From Thiomicrorhabdus cannonii (GTDB lineage Bacteria; Pseudomonadota; Gammaproteobacteria; Thiomicrospirales; Thiomicrospiraceae): a stretch of 64,000 bases of DNA. The position numbers were made by a program, and so were the translations under genes. How positions within the stretch are numbered: position 1 is the stretch's first letter; each line of letters begins with the position of its first letter. The notes beneath the pieces were generated by a model. The model did not search any database. It saw only the letters and a program-made list of their open reading frames with translations, and was not told the origin of the DNA. The stretch spans positions 124,001 through 188,000 of the forward strand of contig NZ_JACBGH010000003.1 of the NCBI RefSeq assembly GCF_013391695.1, written 5' to 3'. Shown here piece by piece: positions 24,170 through 32,704 of this stretch.

Positions 24170-24928
24170 TCATTTGTTTTCTACGTATGGATTGCCGTGG
24201 CCTTGGATTTTGATAATGCGTTTATTCAAAGACCTCTCTTCGTCTGAAACTGGGTCTTCCTGATCCCATTGTTTAAATAGCTCCAGTTGGCGTTTAGCGT
24301 AATTAACGCCATAGGTGTCACGCATATAAAACGCAATGCGAGCAATGTCACCTCTAATTGAAGTATCCGGAATTACTATACGACTGGTGATAACCATCGT
24401 CTTACCATTGCCGCGATAAGTCTTTTTGTTGTCTCCGGAAAGACTCTCTGCAAATGGTTTGTTCGATCGTTGGCCATTGATTGCACCTACTGCTACACGC
24501 AGGTTCACTAGGTCATTATGGGCCTGGCTATAGTTGGTATCGTTTTCCTGACAATATTCTCTTGGAGAGGCCTTATTTTGTTTTGCATCCAGATAGCATT
24601 TTCTATCGGTACCGTTTTGCTTGTAGAACCAGGAGGCTGGAATAACGTGTTCGGCTTCGACTCGTAAAGCACGTTTATGTTCTTTTGTCGGGAAGCTGTT
24701 CTCCAGACCGCAGCTTGCAAGATCAACCTTCTTCTTATTCCAAGAGCATCCTGTATAAAAGGTTGCACCCTGATTATCAAACACCCCTTTATAGAGATTG
24801 TTTTTAGCCTGAGTAAAGGACGTTGCAATCTGGCCTGCGGTCGTGAGGGTTGAGGAAATCATTAGGGCGGTGAACAATGCCGAGGGTAAGTAGCGATTCA
24901 TGATTGGTTCCATTAAGTCTCTATCCAT
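24170..24928 (-). CDS. Secreted endonuclease I (EndA/Dns/Vvn family) inside the tns operon
   Basis: EndA/Dns enzymes are secreted, non-specific nucleases. The catalytic region is EAEHVIPASWF (metal-binding histidine) followed by HNDLVNLRVAVGAINGQRSN, the family signature. Four cysteines (YTGCSW, ASCGLE, DRKCYL, REYCQE) could form the disulfides usual in exported members. A hydrophobic signal (MNRYLPSALFTALMISS...) begins at the third in-frame ATG (24901). The middle ATG overlaps the tnsA stop as TAATG (24913), so coupled translation probably starts there. The location between tnsA and tnsB is unusual. Dns-type nucleases degrade incoming DNA and block natural transformation in Vibrio and Campylobacter, which gives this placement a plausible purpose. 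Confidence 0.88.
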   Translation of the reverse strand: MDRDLMEPIMNRYLPSALFTALMISSTLTTAGQIATSFTQAKNNLYKGVFDNQGATFYTGCSWNKKKVDLASCGLENSFPTKEHKRALRVEAEHVIPASWFYKQNGTDRKCYLDAKQNKASPREYCQENDTNYSQAHNDLVNLRVAVGAINGQRSNKPFAESLSGDNKKTYRGNGKTMVITSRIVIPDTSIRGDIARIAFYMRDTYGVNYAKRQLELFKQWDQEDPVSDEERSLNKRIIKIQGHGNPYVENK

Positions 24929-25554
24929 AGCAGACTTTGCATATTGAGGGGTTGGCTTAAGTCGATTTTGATTTGGTTGTTTGAAACCAAGGACCAGATG
25001 GTATTTAAGAATTCAGCTTGGACGAGTCTGCTATTAGATAGCTTGTTTAGTAGAGTCTTGACCGGGATATTGTTTTGTTGGGATAGCTCGTTAAATATCA
25101 GGTCGGGGTGTTCGGCTTCAAAATCCCTATGGCGGTACGGTAGGAGGAACTTTGCATTCTCCAGATAGGTTGTGTCGATTTCCTTCTCTGTCCAGATTTT
25201 AAAATAGGTGTTTGGTTCGGATTTCAACTCATGGATGGCCGCTTTGAATTTAGGCTTTAGCTCATCCCAGTTCTCTCTTAGATAGGAGCGGTACTTCACC
25301 TCGACATAGAGTTTTAAGCCATTTTTGTATTGGACAAAAATGTCGGGGGTATAATGACGGTGTTTACCATTGAAGAAGTAGTTGAATCTTCGGGGTTGAG
25401 CGTGGAATGTCTCAATATCGTGTGAGTATTCACACAATACTAAGGCTCCGTATTCGATACCAGATTCAAAATTGGTGTAGCCTTCGGTTTTCTTACTTGC
25501 AAGTTTGCCTGTAATGTTCCGGTAGCTTCGGGGAATTATTCTCGCTGGTTTCAT
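24913..25554 (-). CDS. tnsA: TnsA-type endonuclease subunit
   Basis: TnsA cuts the 5' ends of the transposon so that the element is excised fully and moves by cut-and-paste. The 213-residue protein has the TnsA nuclease core: GIEYGALVLCEYSHDIETFHAQP (acidic residue), HYTPDIFV (Asp) and LYVEVKYRS (the E-x-K motif). The C-terminal part (about 110-213) would bind DNA and contact TnsC. It is first in the operon, about 180 bases from the right end, the Tn7 position. Upstream are TTTGCCA repeats (about 25580 and 25602) that may belong to its promoter. Confidence 0.9.
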   Translation of the reverse strand: MKPARIIPRSYRNITGKLASKKTEGYTNFESGIEYGALVLCEYSHDIETFHAQPRRFNYFFNGKHRHYTPDIFVQYKNGLKLYVEVKYRSYLRENWDELKPKFKAAIHELKSEPNTYFKIWTEKEIDTTYLENAKFLLPYRHRDFEAEHPDLIFNELSQQNNIPVKTLLNKLSNSRLVQAEFLNTIWSLVSNNQIKIDLSQPLNMQSLLWIET

Positions 25555-25613
25555 AAGGTACCCTCAACGAAAATTGATTTTGGCAAATAAATTACTCACT
25601 ATGGCAAACTTTA

Positions 25614-25732
25614 CTACGTTTAATTGTAGAAATTTAGCTATTTAACATGTATTTGAAGTCGATATTCTTAAATTATGTTGTATAAAATCGCCGAAATGCC
25701 ATCAAAATTATTATTTAATTTTGTAGATGACA
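25614..25732. other. Transposon right end with putative TnsB sites
   Basis: Read inward on the minus strand, the end starts TGTCATCTACAAAATTAAAT. Blocks resembling the left-end motif lie at 25705-25726 and 25661-25682 (TACAACATAATTTAAGAAT), with weaker ones at 25646-25658 (CTTCAAATACATG) and 25614-25630. The right array thus mirrors the left one, including the weaker CTTCAAA block. The 25675-26172 open frame begins inside this end and is not a separate gene. Confidence 0.7.
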
Positions 25733-25737
25733 GTTGC
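25733..25737. repeat. Target-site duplication, right copy (GTTGC)
   Basis: Second copy of the 5 bp duplication, directly after the terminal ACA of the element. Confidence 0.93.
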
Positions 25738-26172
25738 AGGGATACACCCGATCAGATCAGCCGTTACCTGCGCAAAATTTCAGGCCCTTTGCTGGACCGT
25801 ATTGATTTGCATCTGGAAATCCCCCCTGTGGATATTCAGGCTTTGCAGCGTGAGCCGTCGCATAGAGGCGAGAGTAGTGTGCAGGTACGCGGGCGCGTCG
25901 CGCGGATGCATGCTCTACAGTTTGCGCGCCAAGGTTGTTTGAATGGCGAATTGTCGCCATCGCAGTTGCAGCAGTTGGTAGTGCTCGATGCCACAGGTAA
26001 GGTTTTGTTAAGCAGGGCATCTGAAAAAATGGGAATTTCCGCACGCAGTTATCATCGTATTTTACGCGTTGCCAGAACCTTGGCGGATATGGCGGGTGAG
26101 GATGCGGTTAAGGTGGAACATTTGGCGGAGGCAATCGGCTACCGCGGGTTTGATCGTCAGGGATTGGTTTAG
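25738..26172 (+). pseudogene. comM: comM, 3' fragment
   Basis: This continues comM after the transposon. Joined to the 5' part through one GTTGC it reads GRC|RDTPDQISRYL, then GPLLDRIDLHLEIP, SRASEKMGISARSYHRILRV and TLADM, all standard ComM C-terminal text. It adds 144 residues, giving 508 in total, the usual family size. No independent start or promoter from the host is evident; an ATG at 25675 inside the transposon end could produce a 165-residue C-terminal piece, which would lack the ATPase core. The stop overlaps the next gene's GTG (TAGTG). Confidence 0.95.
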
Positions 26173-26858
26173 TGGATTCAATTTATGTAAGCGCTTTGCT
26201 GGTCGGTATTTTAGGCGGCGTGCATTGTTTGGGGATGTGTGGCGGTGTTGTCGGGGCTTTAACATTTGGGTTGGATCCCCGGGTTCAACGTAACCGTATG
26301 TCTATGCTGATCTATCAGGCGGCTTATAATGCCGGGCGTATTTCCAGCTATGTGATGATTGGCGCGGTATTTGGTTGGCTCGGCAGTACGCTTGCTTCCC
26401 TGGCGGTTTTTCTACCGGCTCAGCAAGTATTGCAGGGCATTGCCGGCACGTTTATGATCGCGCTGGGTCTTTATCTTGCCGGTTGGTGGCACGGGATTGT
26501 AGCGATTGAAAAGCTTGGACAGGGCGTTTGGGGACGTGTTCAGCCCTATGCCAACCGTCTGACTCCCGTTAAAAACCTGCCTCAGGCGTGGTTGTACGGC
26601 GCAGTTTGGGGATGGTTGCCCTGTGGATTGGTGTATAGCATGCTGATTATGGCGTTGAGCGCCGGCGGATTGATAGAGGGCGCGGGTGTCATGTTGGCGT
26701 TTGGTTTGGGGACATTGCCAAATCTGATGTTAATGGGCGTGTTCGCCTTTTATTTCACGCGTCTGGCTAGGACGGTTTGGATAAGAAAAGCGGCAGGGTT
26801 GAGCGTGATTGTGATGGGGGTGTGGCAGATCTATCTGGCGTTGAGTGTTAAGGTATGA
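26172..26858 (+). CDS. DsbD_2/TauE-like multi-pass membrane protein
   Basis: The 228-residue protein begins with ALLVGILGGVHCLGMCGG, a cysteine-containing first helix typical of the DsbD_2 / sulfite exporter TauE/SafE-annotated family. About six membrane helices follow, including GWLPCGLVYSMLIMAL with a matching PCG motif near residue 155. Members act in metal or thiol/electron transport across the inner membrane, and relatives next to cbb3-oxidase genes serve copper handling. No such genes are adjacent here, so the substrate is open. GTG 26172 overlaps the comM stop, so expression may depend on the comM transcript, which the transposon now interrupts. Confidence 0.75.
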   Translation: MDSIYVSALLVGILGGVHCLGMCGGVVGALTFGLDPRVQRNRMSMLIYQAAYNAGRISSYVMIGAVFGWLGSTLASLAVFLPAQQVLQGIAGTFMIALGLYLAGWWHGIVAIEKLGQGVWGRVQPYANRLTPVKNLPQAWLYGAVWGWLPCGLVYSMLIMALSAGGLIEGAGVMLAFGLGTLPNLMLMGVFAFYFTRLARTVWIRKAAGLSVIVMGVWQIYLALSVKV

Positions 26859-26865
26859 TTTGAAT

Positions 26866-26892
26866 AAAAAAAGGGGCTTGAGCCCCTTTTTT
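26866..26892. terminator. Bidirectional rho-independent terminator
   Basis: A-run, AGGGGCT, a two-base loop, AGCCCC and T-run between the convergent TauE-like and TolC-like genes. The symmetry lets it serve both strands. Confidence 0.9.
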
Positions 26893-26913
26893 ATTATCTG
26901 CGCATTACGGTTA

Positions 26914-28275
26914 TTAGTAGTTCGAGTAATCACCTTCAACCTTGACCATATCAAGGTTGATGTTCATGTTTTCCAAGAGTGTACCCATGCCGTTAAGAAT
27001 GCGGTAAGTAGCCATGTTATAGTCGGACTGACTGTTGACCAGCGTGCGTTGAGCGCTGATGTATTCGTCTTCGGTGTTCAACAGATCCAACAGCGTTCGG
27101 CGCCCAAGACTGAACTGCTTGCGGTAGCCCAGCAAGGTATCGTAAGTCAGTTTAATGTGGGACTGAATGTAGTTCATCTGTTCGCCGACGTATTGACGAG
27201 CCCCCCAGGCATAACGCACGTTCTCGATAGCCTGACGACGGCTGTTGTTGCGGATTTCAACCGCCTCGTGCATGGCGCTCGCTGTGCGCGCGCGTTCCGC
27301 CTTGTCTTTGCCGCCGTTGTAGAGGTTGTAACGCAATCTCAGCATGGCCTGGAAGTCTTCATTGCGTCCTTCAATGCCCGCCAGGTTATGATCATAGGTC
27401 TTTTCCACCTCTAAATTAATGGTGGGGTAATAGCCTTTGGCAGAGGCATCATACTGGGCTTGCGCTTCGGCAATGTTGGCATTGGCCGAACGGATGGTCG
27501 GGTGATTCAACAATGCCAGATTAACCGCCTCTTCCGCATCTTTTGGCAGTTCTGCTTTAAAGTCGGGAGCCACCAGTTCACTGTCGGGAAAGCGTCCCAA
27601 AACACGTTGAAAACGTGCCAGTACGTCAGAGTAGTTGTTGCGCGATGCCATTAGATTGGACTGTGCCAAAGCCAAACGCGCCTGTGCCTGATCCACTTCC
27701 ACCTGATTGCCGATACCGGCATCACGACGCTGGACAATCTGGTCCATGATTTTTTGATGGGTGTTGACGTTTTCTTCCGCCAAACGCAGCAGCTCTTTTT
27801 CTTTCATCAGGTTCAGATAGGCTTCTGTCATATCCAAAGCAATCTGGTTGGCTTTGGAATAAACATTGTAGGCAGCCGCATCTAACCGCGCTTTCTGGCG
27901 TTTGATTTCGTTTTCGGTACCAAAACCTTCAAACAGGTTTTGCGTCAGACGAATCGCGGATTCGGTGCGTGTCAGTGCGTTATCGCCGGTCGTGTCGGTG
28001 GTGACTGTTCCCTGATTATCGGTATAGACCTCTTCATGACCGATACCGGCGCTTAAGTCAATACGCGGATACCAGCTACCCTTGGCTCCATCCAATTCCG
28101 CTTCGATAGCGCGGTAAGCTTTGATTTGCTGGCGGAGTTCAGGGTTATGCATAATGGCATCTTCAACGGTCTGTTGCAGTTCAATAGCATAAGCGGGGGT
28201 TGCGAGGGTGGAAAGCGGAATCAGTAGAGAGCCTAAGCAGGCGGCATAACTCCGTTTGATGTTAAAGGTTTTCAT
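26914..28275 (-). CDS. TolC-family outer membrane channel of a type I secretion system (LapE-like)
   Basis: The 453-residue protein starts with a cleavable signal peptide (about 1-30, ending PAYA) and shows two TolC-type repeats rich in alpha-helix. Examples are EDAIMHNPELRQQIKAYRAI and NLALLNHPTIRSANANIAEA, the duplicated outer membrane efflux protein domain. Trimeric TolC channels complete type I secretion across the periplasm and outer membrane. It is the last gene of the leftward Lap-type block and is probably the channel for the ABC protein and adaptor upstream. It ends at the terminator shared with the TauE-like gene. Confidence 0.9.
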   Translation of the reverse strand: MKTFNIKRSYAACLGSLLIPLSTLATPAYAIELQQTVEDAIMHNPELRQQIKAYRAIEAELDGAKGSWYPRIDLSAGIGHEEVYTDNQGTVTTDTTGDNALTRTESAIRLTQNLFEGFGTENEIKRQKARLDAAAYNVYSKANQIALDMTEAYLNLMKEKELLRLAEENVNTHQKIMDQIVQRRDAGIGNQVEVDQAQARLALAQSNLMASRNNYSDVLARFQRVLGRFPDSELVAPDFKAELPKDAEEAVNLALLNHPTIRSANANIAEAQAQYDASAKGYYPTINLEVEKTYDHNLAGIEGRNEDFQAMLRLRYNLYNGGKDKAERARTASAMHEAVEIRNNSRRQAIENVRYAWGARQYVGEQMNYIQSHIKLTYDTLLGYRKQFSLGRRTLLDLLNTEDEYISAQRTLVNSQSDYNMATYRILNGMGTLLENMNINLDMVKVEGDYSNY

Positions 28276-28329
28276 GTCCTGCTCCTTTTCAGATGGGATC
28301 TGAAATGTGTGGTTTATATGCCTTTGTGT

Positions 28330-28935
28330 TTAATCATGCCACTTTTGAATTTTGAGTGCCAGGCTTAAACGGTCTTTTACATCCAGTTTTTGAAAAATAT
28401 GCTGCAAGTGCGCCTTGACCGTGCGTTCGGCAATCTCCAACGCCTCTGCAATCTCTTTGTTACTCTTGCCTTCCATGACCAATGCGGTGACTTCGATTTC
28501 GCGGTCAGTCAACGCCAGTTTCCAGCTGTCACTACTGATGGACGGCGGCGTGAGCGAGTGAATGAAAGCCTGCATAATATTCTGTCCGAGCCAAATATGG
28601 CCAAGACCGATGGTCTTGATGGCTTGCTTGATGCGCTCGGAACTGGCAAAGGTGTTGAGATAACCCTTAATGCCGAGTTTAAAGCCGTTTACGCTCTCTT
28701 CCAGCGAAGGTTGATTGCTGAAGAGCAGGATGTCCATTCCTGAATGCGCTAATTTTTCAATCAATTCATCGGTTACATCATGCTTACGATGCAAAAGCAG
28801 CAGCTTGCCAACCAGGGTTTCGGGGTGGGAAGCAAGACTTTCCAAATCGTAAATGATTTTGGGTGTTGTCTCACAGGCATTTAGCCAGAGCTTTAAGGCT
28901 TGTGGATCCTGTGCATAGATAAGTATAGAGGTCAT
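28330..28935 (-). CDS. LuxR-type regulator with an atypical receiver
   Basis: The 201-residue protein has a C-terminal LuxR helix-turn-helix domain (about residues 137-198: LTDREIEVTALVMEGKSNKE, then IAERTVKAHLQHIFQKL). The N-terminal part (1-120) folds like a response-regulator receiver, but the phospho-acceptor position reads KLLLLHRKH, with no aspartate. Standard phosphorylation is thus unlikely; ligand binding or protein contact may switch it. It sits between the HlyD-type and TolC-type genes of the secretion block and may regulate that locus, as similar regulators do in other Lap clusters. Confidence 0.8.
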   Translation of the reverse strand: MTSILIYAQDPQALKLWLNACETTPKIIYDLESLASHPETLVGKLLLLHRKHDVTDELIEKLAHSGMDILLFSNQPSLEESVNGFKLGIKGYLNTFASSERIKQAIKTIGLGHIWLGQNIMQAFIHSLTPPSISSDSWKLALTDREIEVTALVMEGKSNKEIAEALEIAERTVKAHLQHIFQKLDVKDRLSLALKIQKWHD

Positions 28936-29023
28936 GGCTAAATTCTAAAACCTTGATGAAGTCAGGAGTTAATTTAAATCAATAATAGCAAATATAAGTT
29001 TAAATCCGTTTTTTTTCGTACCC

Positions 29024-30382
29024 TTAGGATTCGCGTAAAGCCAGTTCTTTTGCCTTGATAATCGGTTTAAGAATGTAGTCGAGCACGGTGTGCTTGCCGA
29101 CAACGATATCCACACTTGCAGTCATCCCCGGCAATAAATCCAGCGGATGAGCCTCGCTGCCTAAATGATTTTTGTCCGTTTGAATGCGCGCGATATAAAA
29201 ACTGTTGCCTTCATTATCTGTGATGGTGTCGGCAGAAATCTGTTTAACCGTTCCTTCCAGGCCGCCGTAAATGGCGAAGTCGTAAGCAGTAAACTTCACC
29301 TTCGCCTTTAGTCCAGGATAGATAAAGCCGATATCGGCGGGAAGAATTTTCGTCTCCAGAACCAAGGTGTCGTCATCCGGTACGATTTCGATAATGTCGC
29401 TTCCCGGCTGCACAACGCCGCCGACGGTGTTGATCAGCAGTTGCTTGATTGTGCCATGCACAGGGGATTTAATGGCGGTGCGGCGAACACGGTCTTCAAG
29501 CGCGGTATTGGACTGTTCGATTTGGCTAATCTCGGCAAGGACGTCGTTTAATTCCTTGCGGGCATCGTTCATAAACTCTTCCTTGGCTTGTGTACGTTTA
29601 CTGTCCGCTTCGGAAATCATCGACTTGAGTTTTGGAATGGAGTTTTGCACGGTTTTAAGTCGGGTTAAGGCGTCGTTTTCTTCGCGTTGGGTTTTAAGCA
29701 GATCGACTTCTGAGGCAATTCCCTGTTTGACTAATGGTTGCATCATGGTGATTTCGCGCGTGAGCAGCTTGTGCGAACGCGTGAGTTGCACCTCTTGGGA
29801 ATACGCTTCCTGGAGTTCCAGTTTTTGCTGCTCAATCTGTGCGCTCAAGATCGCTACGGTCGTTTCGAGCTGTTTTTGTCTGGATTGATAGAGTTCATAT
29901 TCCCGTTCATAGAGACCACTCATAACCGTGTCATCCGATTTTTCGGGAAGCTTGAACTCGGTATTGTTTGCTTCGGCTTTAAGACGTTCTGAGCGGGCTT
30001 TGAGCTGCATACCGCGGATTTTGCTTTCGCCGAAGGTGCTGGCAAACTGGGTGTTGTCCAGTTTTATGAGAATGTCGCCCTTGCGCACCTTGTCGCCGGG
30101 GTGTACGAAGATCTCTTCGATAATCCCGCCTTCAAGGTTTTGTACCACCTGAATTTGTGAAGAGGGGACGACCTTGCCTTCCCCGCGCACGATTTTGTCG
30201 AGTTCGGCAAAGTTGGCCCATACCAGCAGCCAAATAATGACAAGCAAAATAACCCATACGACCATTTGTGAGGCACGTGTGGGTTTTTCCAGGGTGGCCT
30301 GGCTGAGGCTTGACATGAAGATCAAGTCCTCTTGATGAATATGGTTGGAGCCTTTTATCGGAGTCTGTTTGTTTTCTGACAT
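29024..30382 (-). CDS. Type I secretion adaptor, HlyD family (LapC-like)
   Basis: The 452-residue membrane fusion protein has one N-terminal membrane helix (about 40-60, VVWVILLVIIWLLVWANF). Two lipoyl half-motifs (GGIIEEIFVHPGDKVRKGDI and IKSPVHGTIKQLLINTVGGV) flank a long coiled-coil hairpin (about 115-290), and a beta-barrel/C-terminal domain follows. It would bridge the inner-membrane ABC protein and the TolC-type channel. Its start is six bases from the ABC gene's end, so the two are co-transcribed and probably coupled. Confidence 0.9.
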   Translation of the reverse strand: MSENKQTPIKGSNHIHQEDLIFMSSLSQATLEKPTRASQMVVWVILLVIIWLLVWANFAELDKIVRGEGKVVPSSQIQVVQNLEGGIIEEIFVHPGDKVRKGDILIKLDNTQFASTFGESKIRGMQLKARSERLKAEANNTEFKLPEKSDDTVMSGLYEREYELYQSRQKQLETTVAILSAQIEQQKLELQEAYSQEVQLTRSHKLLTREITMMQPLVKQGIASEVDLLKTQREENDALTRLKTVQNSIPKLKSMISEADSKRTQAKEEFMNDARKELNDVLAEISQIEQSNTALEDRVRRTAIKSPVHGTIKQLLINTVGGVVQPGSDIIEIVPDDDTLVLETKILPADIGFIYPGLKAKVKFTAYDFAIYGGLEGTVKQISADTITDNEGNSFYIARIQTDKNHLGSEAHPLDLLPGMTASVDIVVGKHTVLDYILKPIIKAKELALRES

Positions 30383-30387
30383 AGTGG

Positions 30388-32583
30388 TTAATGGCTTTTA
30401 TTAATACGTCCAGTTTTAAGGGCTTCGAGTACGGCTTGTTTCTCGCCGTCAGCAATCAGCTTGCCGCTATCCATCACCATGAGGCGTTCTGTCAGTTGCA
30501 GTAAGCTCATTTTGTGGGTGACGACAATAGTGGTGTGTTTCAGGGTGCCGCTTTTGAGGCGGTCGATCATCATCTGTTCGGTTTTCGCATCCAATGAGTT
30601 GGTCGGTTCATCAAAGAGATAGATGGCGGCTTCCAATAATAGGGCGCGCGCCACCCCGATGCTTTGACGCTGTCCTCCCGACAGGGATCGGCCACCCTCT
30701 TCGATTTTCATGCTGTAGCCGGAAGGGTGCTGTCTGACAAAGTCGTCCACACCCGCCAAACGCGCCGCTTTCAAAATGCGGTCGTCTTCCACATAGGGGG
30801 CGCGATAGGCGATGTTTTCACGCACATCACCGCTAAAAAGAGTGACCTCTTGCGGAACGTAGTTGATGTTGCGGCGTAATTCGGCCGGATCGAGCTGGGT
30901 GATGTCGATTCCATCAATCAGGATGGTGCCTTCGGTGGGGCGGTAAAAACCCAGGATGAGTTTTTCAATGGTGGTTTTACCCGACCCGATACGGCCGATA
31001 ATACCGACCTTTTCACCGGGATTGATTTTGAAGCTGACGTGACTTAACGCCGGTCTTGTTTCGTTAGGGTAGGTGAAAGAGACGTCGACAAACTCAATAC
31101 TGCCCTCAAAATGCGGATGCTGAATGAAGTGTTTGCTGTCGGGGCGTTCAATCTCCTTGCGCATCAGTTCGTTCAGCGAGTTGAGCGCAGTTTTGGTCTG
31201 CTGATAGGACGAGGTCAGGCTGGCGAATTGTCCCATAGGGCCGATTGCCCGTTGGCTGATCATGACCGTGGCGATAAGCGCCCCCATGGTCATATTGCCT
31301 TCCTTGATCATATAGACGCCGGCAAGCACGACCACAACCGTGCTCATTTGCTGCATGAATCCGGTCATGCGCCCCAAAGAACTTTGCAGCATTTTTGAGC
31401 GGATGCTGGCGCGGGCGATCTCGCCGACCGCCTGCTCCCATTTCCATTGGGAATGGGCTTCAACCCCCAGTGCCTTGATGGTTTCAATCGCGGTCAGCGT
31501 TTCGATCAGTACCGCATTTTTTTGGCTGCTTGCTTCATAAGTCGCTTCTATGCTGCGTTTGATCGGGTCTTTGAGGAGGATGCTGTAGAGCAGAATCAAT
31601 AGAATGATCGTGATGGGAACCAGAACGATGGCACCGGCGATATAAAAGATGACTAACAGGAAAATGATGACAAACGGCAGATCCACCAACGAGGCGATGG
31701 TGCCGGAGGTAAAGAAGTTGCGGATGCTGTCGAATTCGCGAAGATTGTTGGCAAAAGCACCGATGCTGCCGCCGCGGTTGGCCATCGTCAATCCGAGGGT
31801 TTGCTCGAAGAGTTTGGAGGACATCAAAACGTCACTTTTTTTGCCGGCAACCTCTAAAAAATAGGAGCGCAGGAATTTCAGAATGATGTCAAACATATAC
31901 ACCACACTGACACCGATCGCCAACACCCACAAGGATTCCACCGCATTGTTGGGCACGATGCGGTCATACACGTTCATCACAAACAGCGGATTGGCGAGGA
32001 TAAAAATATTGATTACAACCGAGGCAACCAGTACGTCGCGATACACGGCTTTAGAAGACCAGAGCGTGCTCCAGAACCAATGGCCTTGTTTGAAGCCGAT
32101 CAGATTTTCTTTGGTGTTTTCCAGAAAGACTTTTTGGGTGAGGTAAACCACATAGCCGGCGTAATCTTCATTCAGCTTTTCCAGCGATACAATGTTTGCG
32201 CCGCTGTCGCTCTCCGGGAAAATAATTTTGGCCTGTTGTTTTTCAAAGTCGAGCTCCTGTAGCAGACAGGCCTGGTCGTTTTTAAGCAGCAGAATGCAAG
32301 GTAAGACCAGATTGGAGATCTCGCCCAAGGTTTTTGCTTTAAAAGAGGCGCTTAAACCGGCGCGTTGTGCGGCACGCTGGAAAATGTCCGGGGTGATGAT
32401 GCCTGAGGGAATCGGCAGGCCGGCTGTCAAGGAGTGCTTTGAAATGGGATTGCGGTTTAGTTTGCTATAAAGTACCAGACAGTCCAGAAGAGCGCTTTTA
32501 ATGCCGTCATAGAGCGGAGAGGCGGTCTCTTTGATGGCTGGCTCGGTTGCGGTGGACTCTGTCGTTGTTACTGTGTCCGTCAT
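30388..32583 (-). CDS. Type I secretion ABC transporter with degenerate C39 domain (LapB-like)
   Basis: The 731-residue protein combines a peptidase-C39-like N-terminal domain (about 30-150), six membrane helices (about 180-450) and an ABC ATPase (about 485-720). Walker A is GRIGSGKTT near residue 530, the signature is LSGGQRQ near 634, and Walker B is IYLFDEPTNSLD. The C39-like domain lacks the catalytic cysteine, so it should bind the substrate rather than cleave it, as in HlyB- and LapB-type exporters of RTX proteins and giant adhesins. With the adaptor and channel genes nearby it forms a full type I system. Confidence 0.92.
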   Translation of the reverse strand: MTDTVTTTESTATEPAIKETASPLYDGIKSALLDCLVLYSKLNRNPISKHSLTAGLPIPSGIITPDIFQRAAQRAGLSASFKAKTLGEISNLVLPCILLLKNDQACLLQELDFEKQQAKIIFPESDSGANIVSLEKLNEDYAGYVVYLTQKVFLENTKENLIGFKQGHWFWSTLWSSKAVYRDVLVASVVINIFILANPLFVMNVYDRIVPNNAVESLWVLAIGVSVVYMFDIILKFLRSYFLEVAGKKSDVLMSSKLFEQTLGLTMANRGGSIGAFANNLREFDSIRNFFTSGTIASLVDLPFVIIFLLVIFYIAGAIVLVPITIILLILLYSILLKDPIKRSIEATYEASSQKNAVLIETLTAIETIKALGVEAHSQWKWEQAVGEIARASIRSKMLQSSLGRMTGFMQQMSTVVVVLAGVYMIKEGNMTMGALIATVMISQRAIGPMGQFASLTSSYQQTKTALNSLNELMRKEIERPDSKHFIQHPHFEGSIEFVDVSFTYPNETRPALSHVSFKINPGEKVGIIGRIGSGKTTIEKLILGFYRPTEGTILIDGIDITQLDPAELRRNINYVPQEVTLFSGDVRENIAYRAPYVEDDRILKAARLAGVDDFVRQHPSGYSMKIEEGGRSLSGGQRQSIGVARALLLEAAIYLFDEPTNSLDAKTEQMMIDRLKSGTLKHTTIVVTHKMSLLQLTERLMVMDSGKLIADGEKQAVLEALKTGRINKSH

Positions 32584-32704
32584 TTACAGAAAATTCCTGA
32601 TTTAAATAGTGGTTTAAGCTGCTAGCACTTTAACGAATATTTTGGCCGGGTTCAAATTCATTAGGTATTTATTATGCGTTTATAGTCATTTTTTATGATT
32701 CTGT

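Larger units (their letters stand above)
7572..25732. mobile_element. Tn7-like transposon (18,161 bp) inserted in comM
   Basis: The element starts TGTCAACTACAAAATTA and its right end, read inward, starts TGTCATCTACAAAATTA: 16 of 17 bases match. Both ends carry further copies of a CTACAAMATTATYTAAGAAT-like block, expected for TnsB binding. A leftward transposition operon next to the right end encodes TnsA, an endonuclease I, TnsB, TnsC and TniQ. The comM gene is a known attachment site for Tn7-like elements such as the Tn6022/AbaR family. Cargo (helicase, small proteins, a candidate defence operon, a methyltransferase) is much more AT-rich than the flanks. The intact operon, clean duplication and restorable target frame suggest a recent, complete insertion. 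Confidence 0.95.

Noticed and set aside
25675-26172. Open frame spanning the transposon right end and comM 3' part as an independent gene
   Set aside because: Only the comM part is conserved; the first 21 codons are transposon-end sequence.
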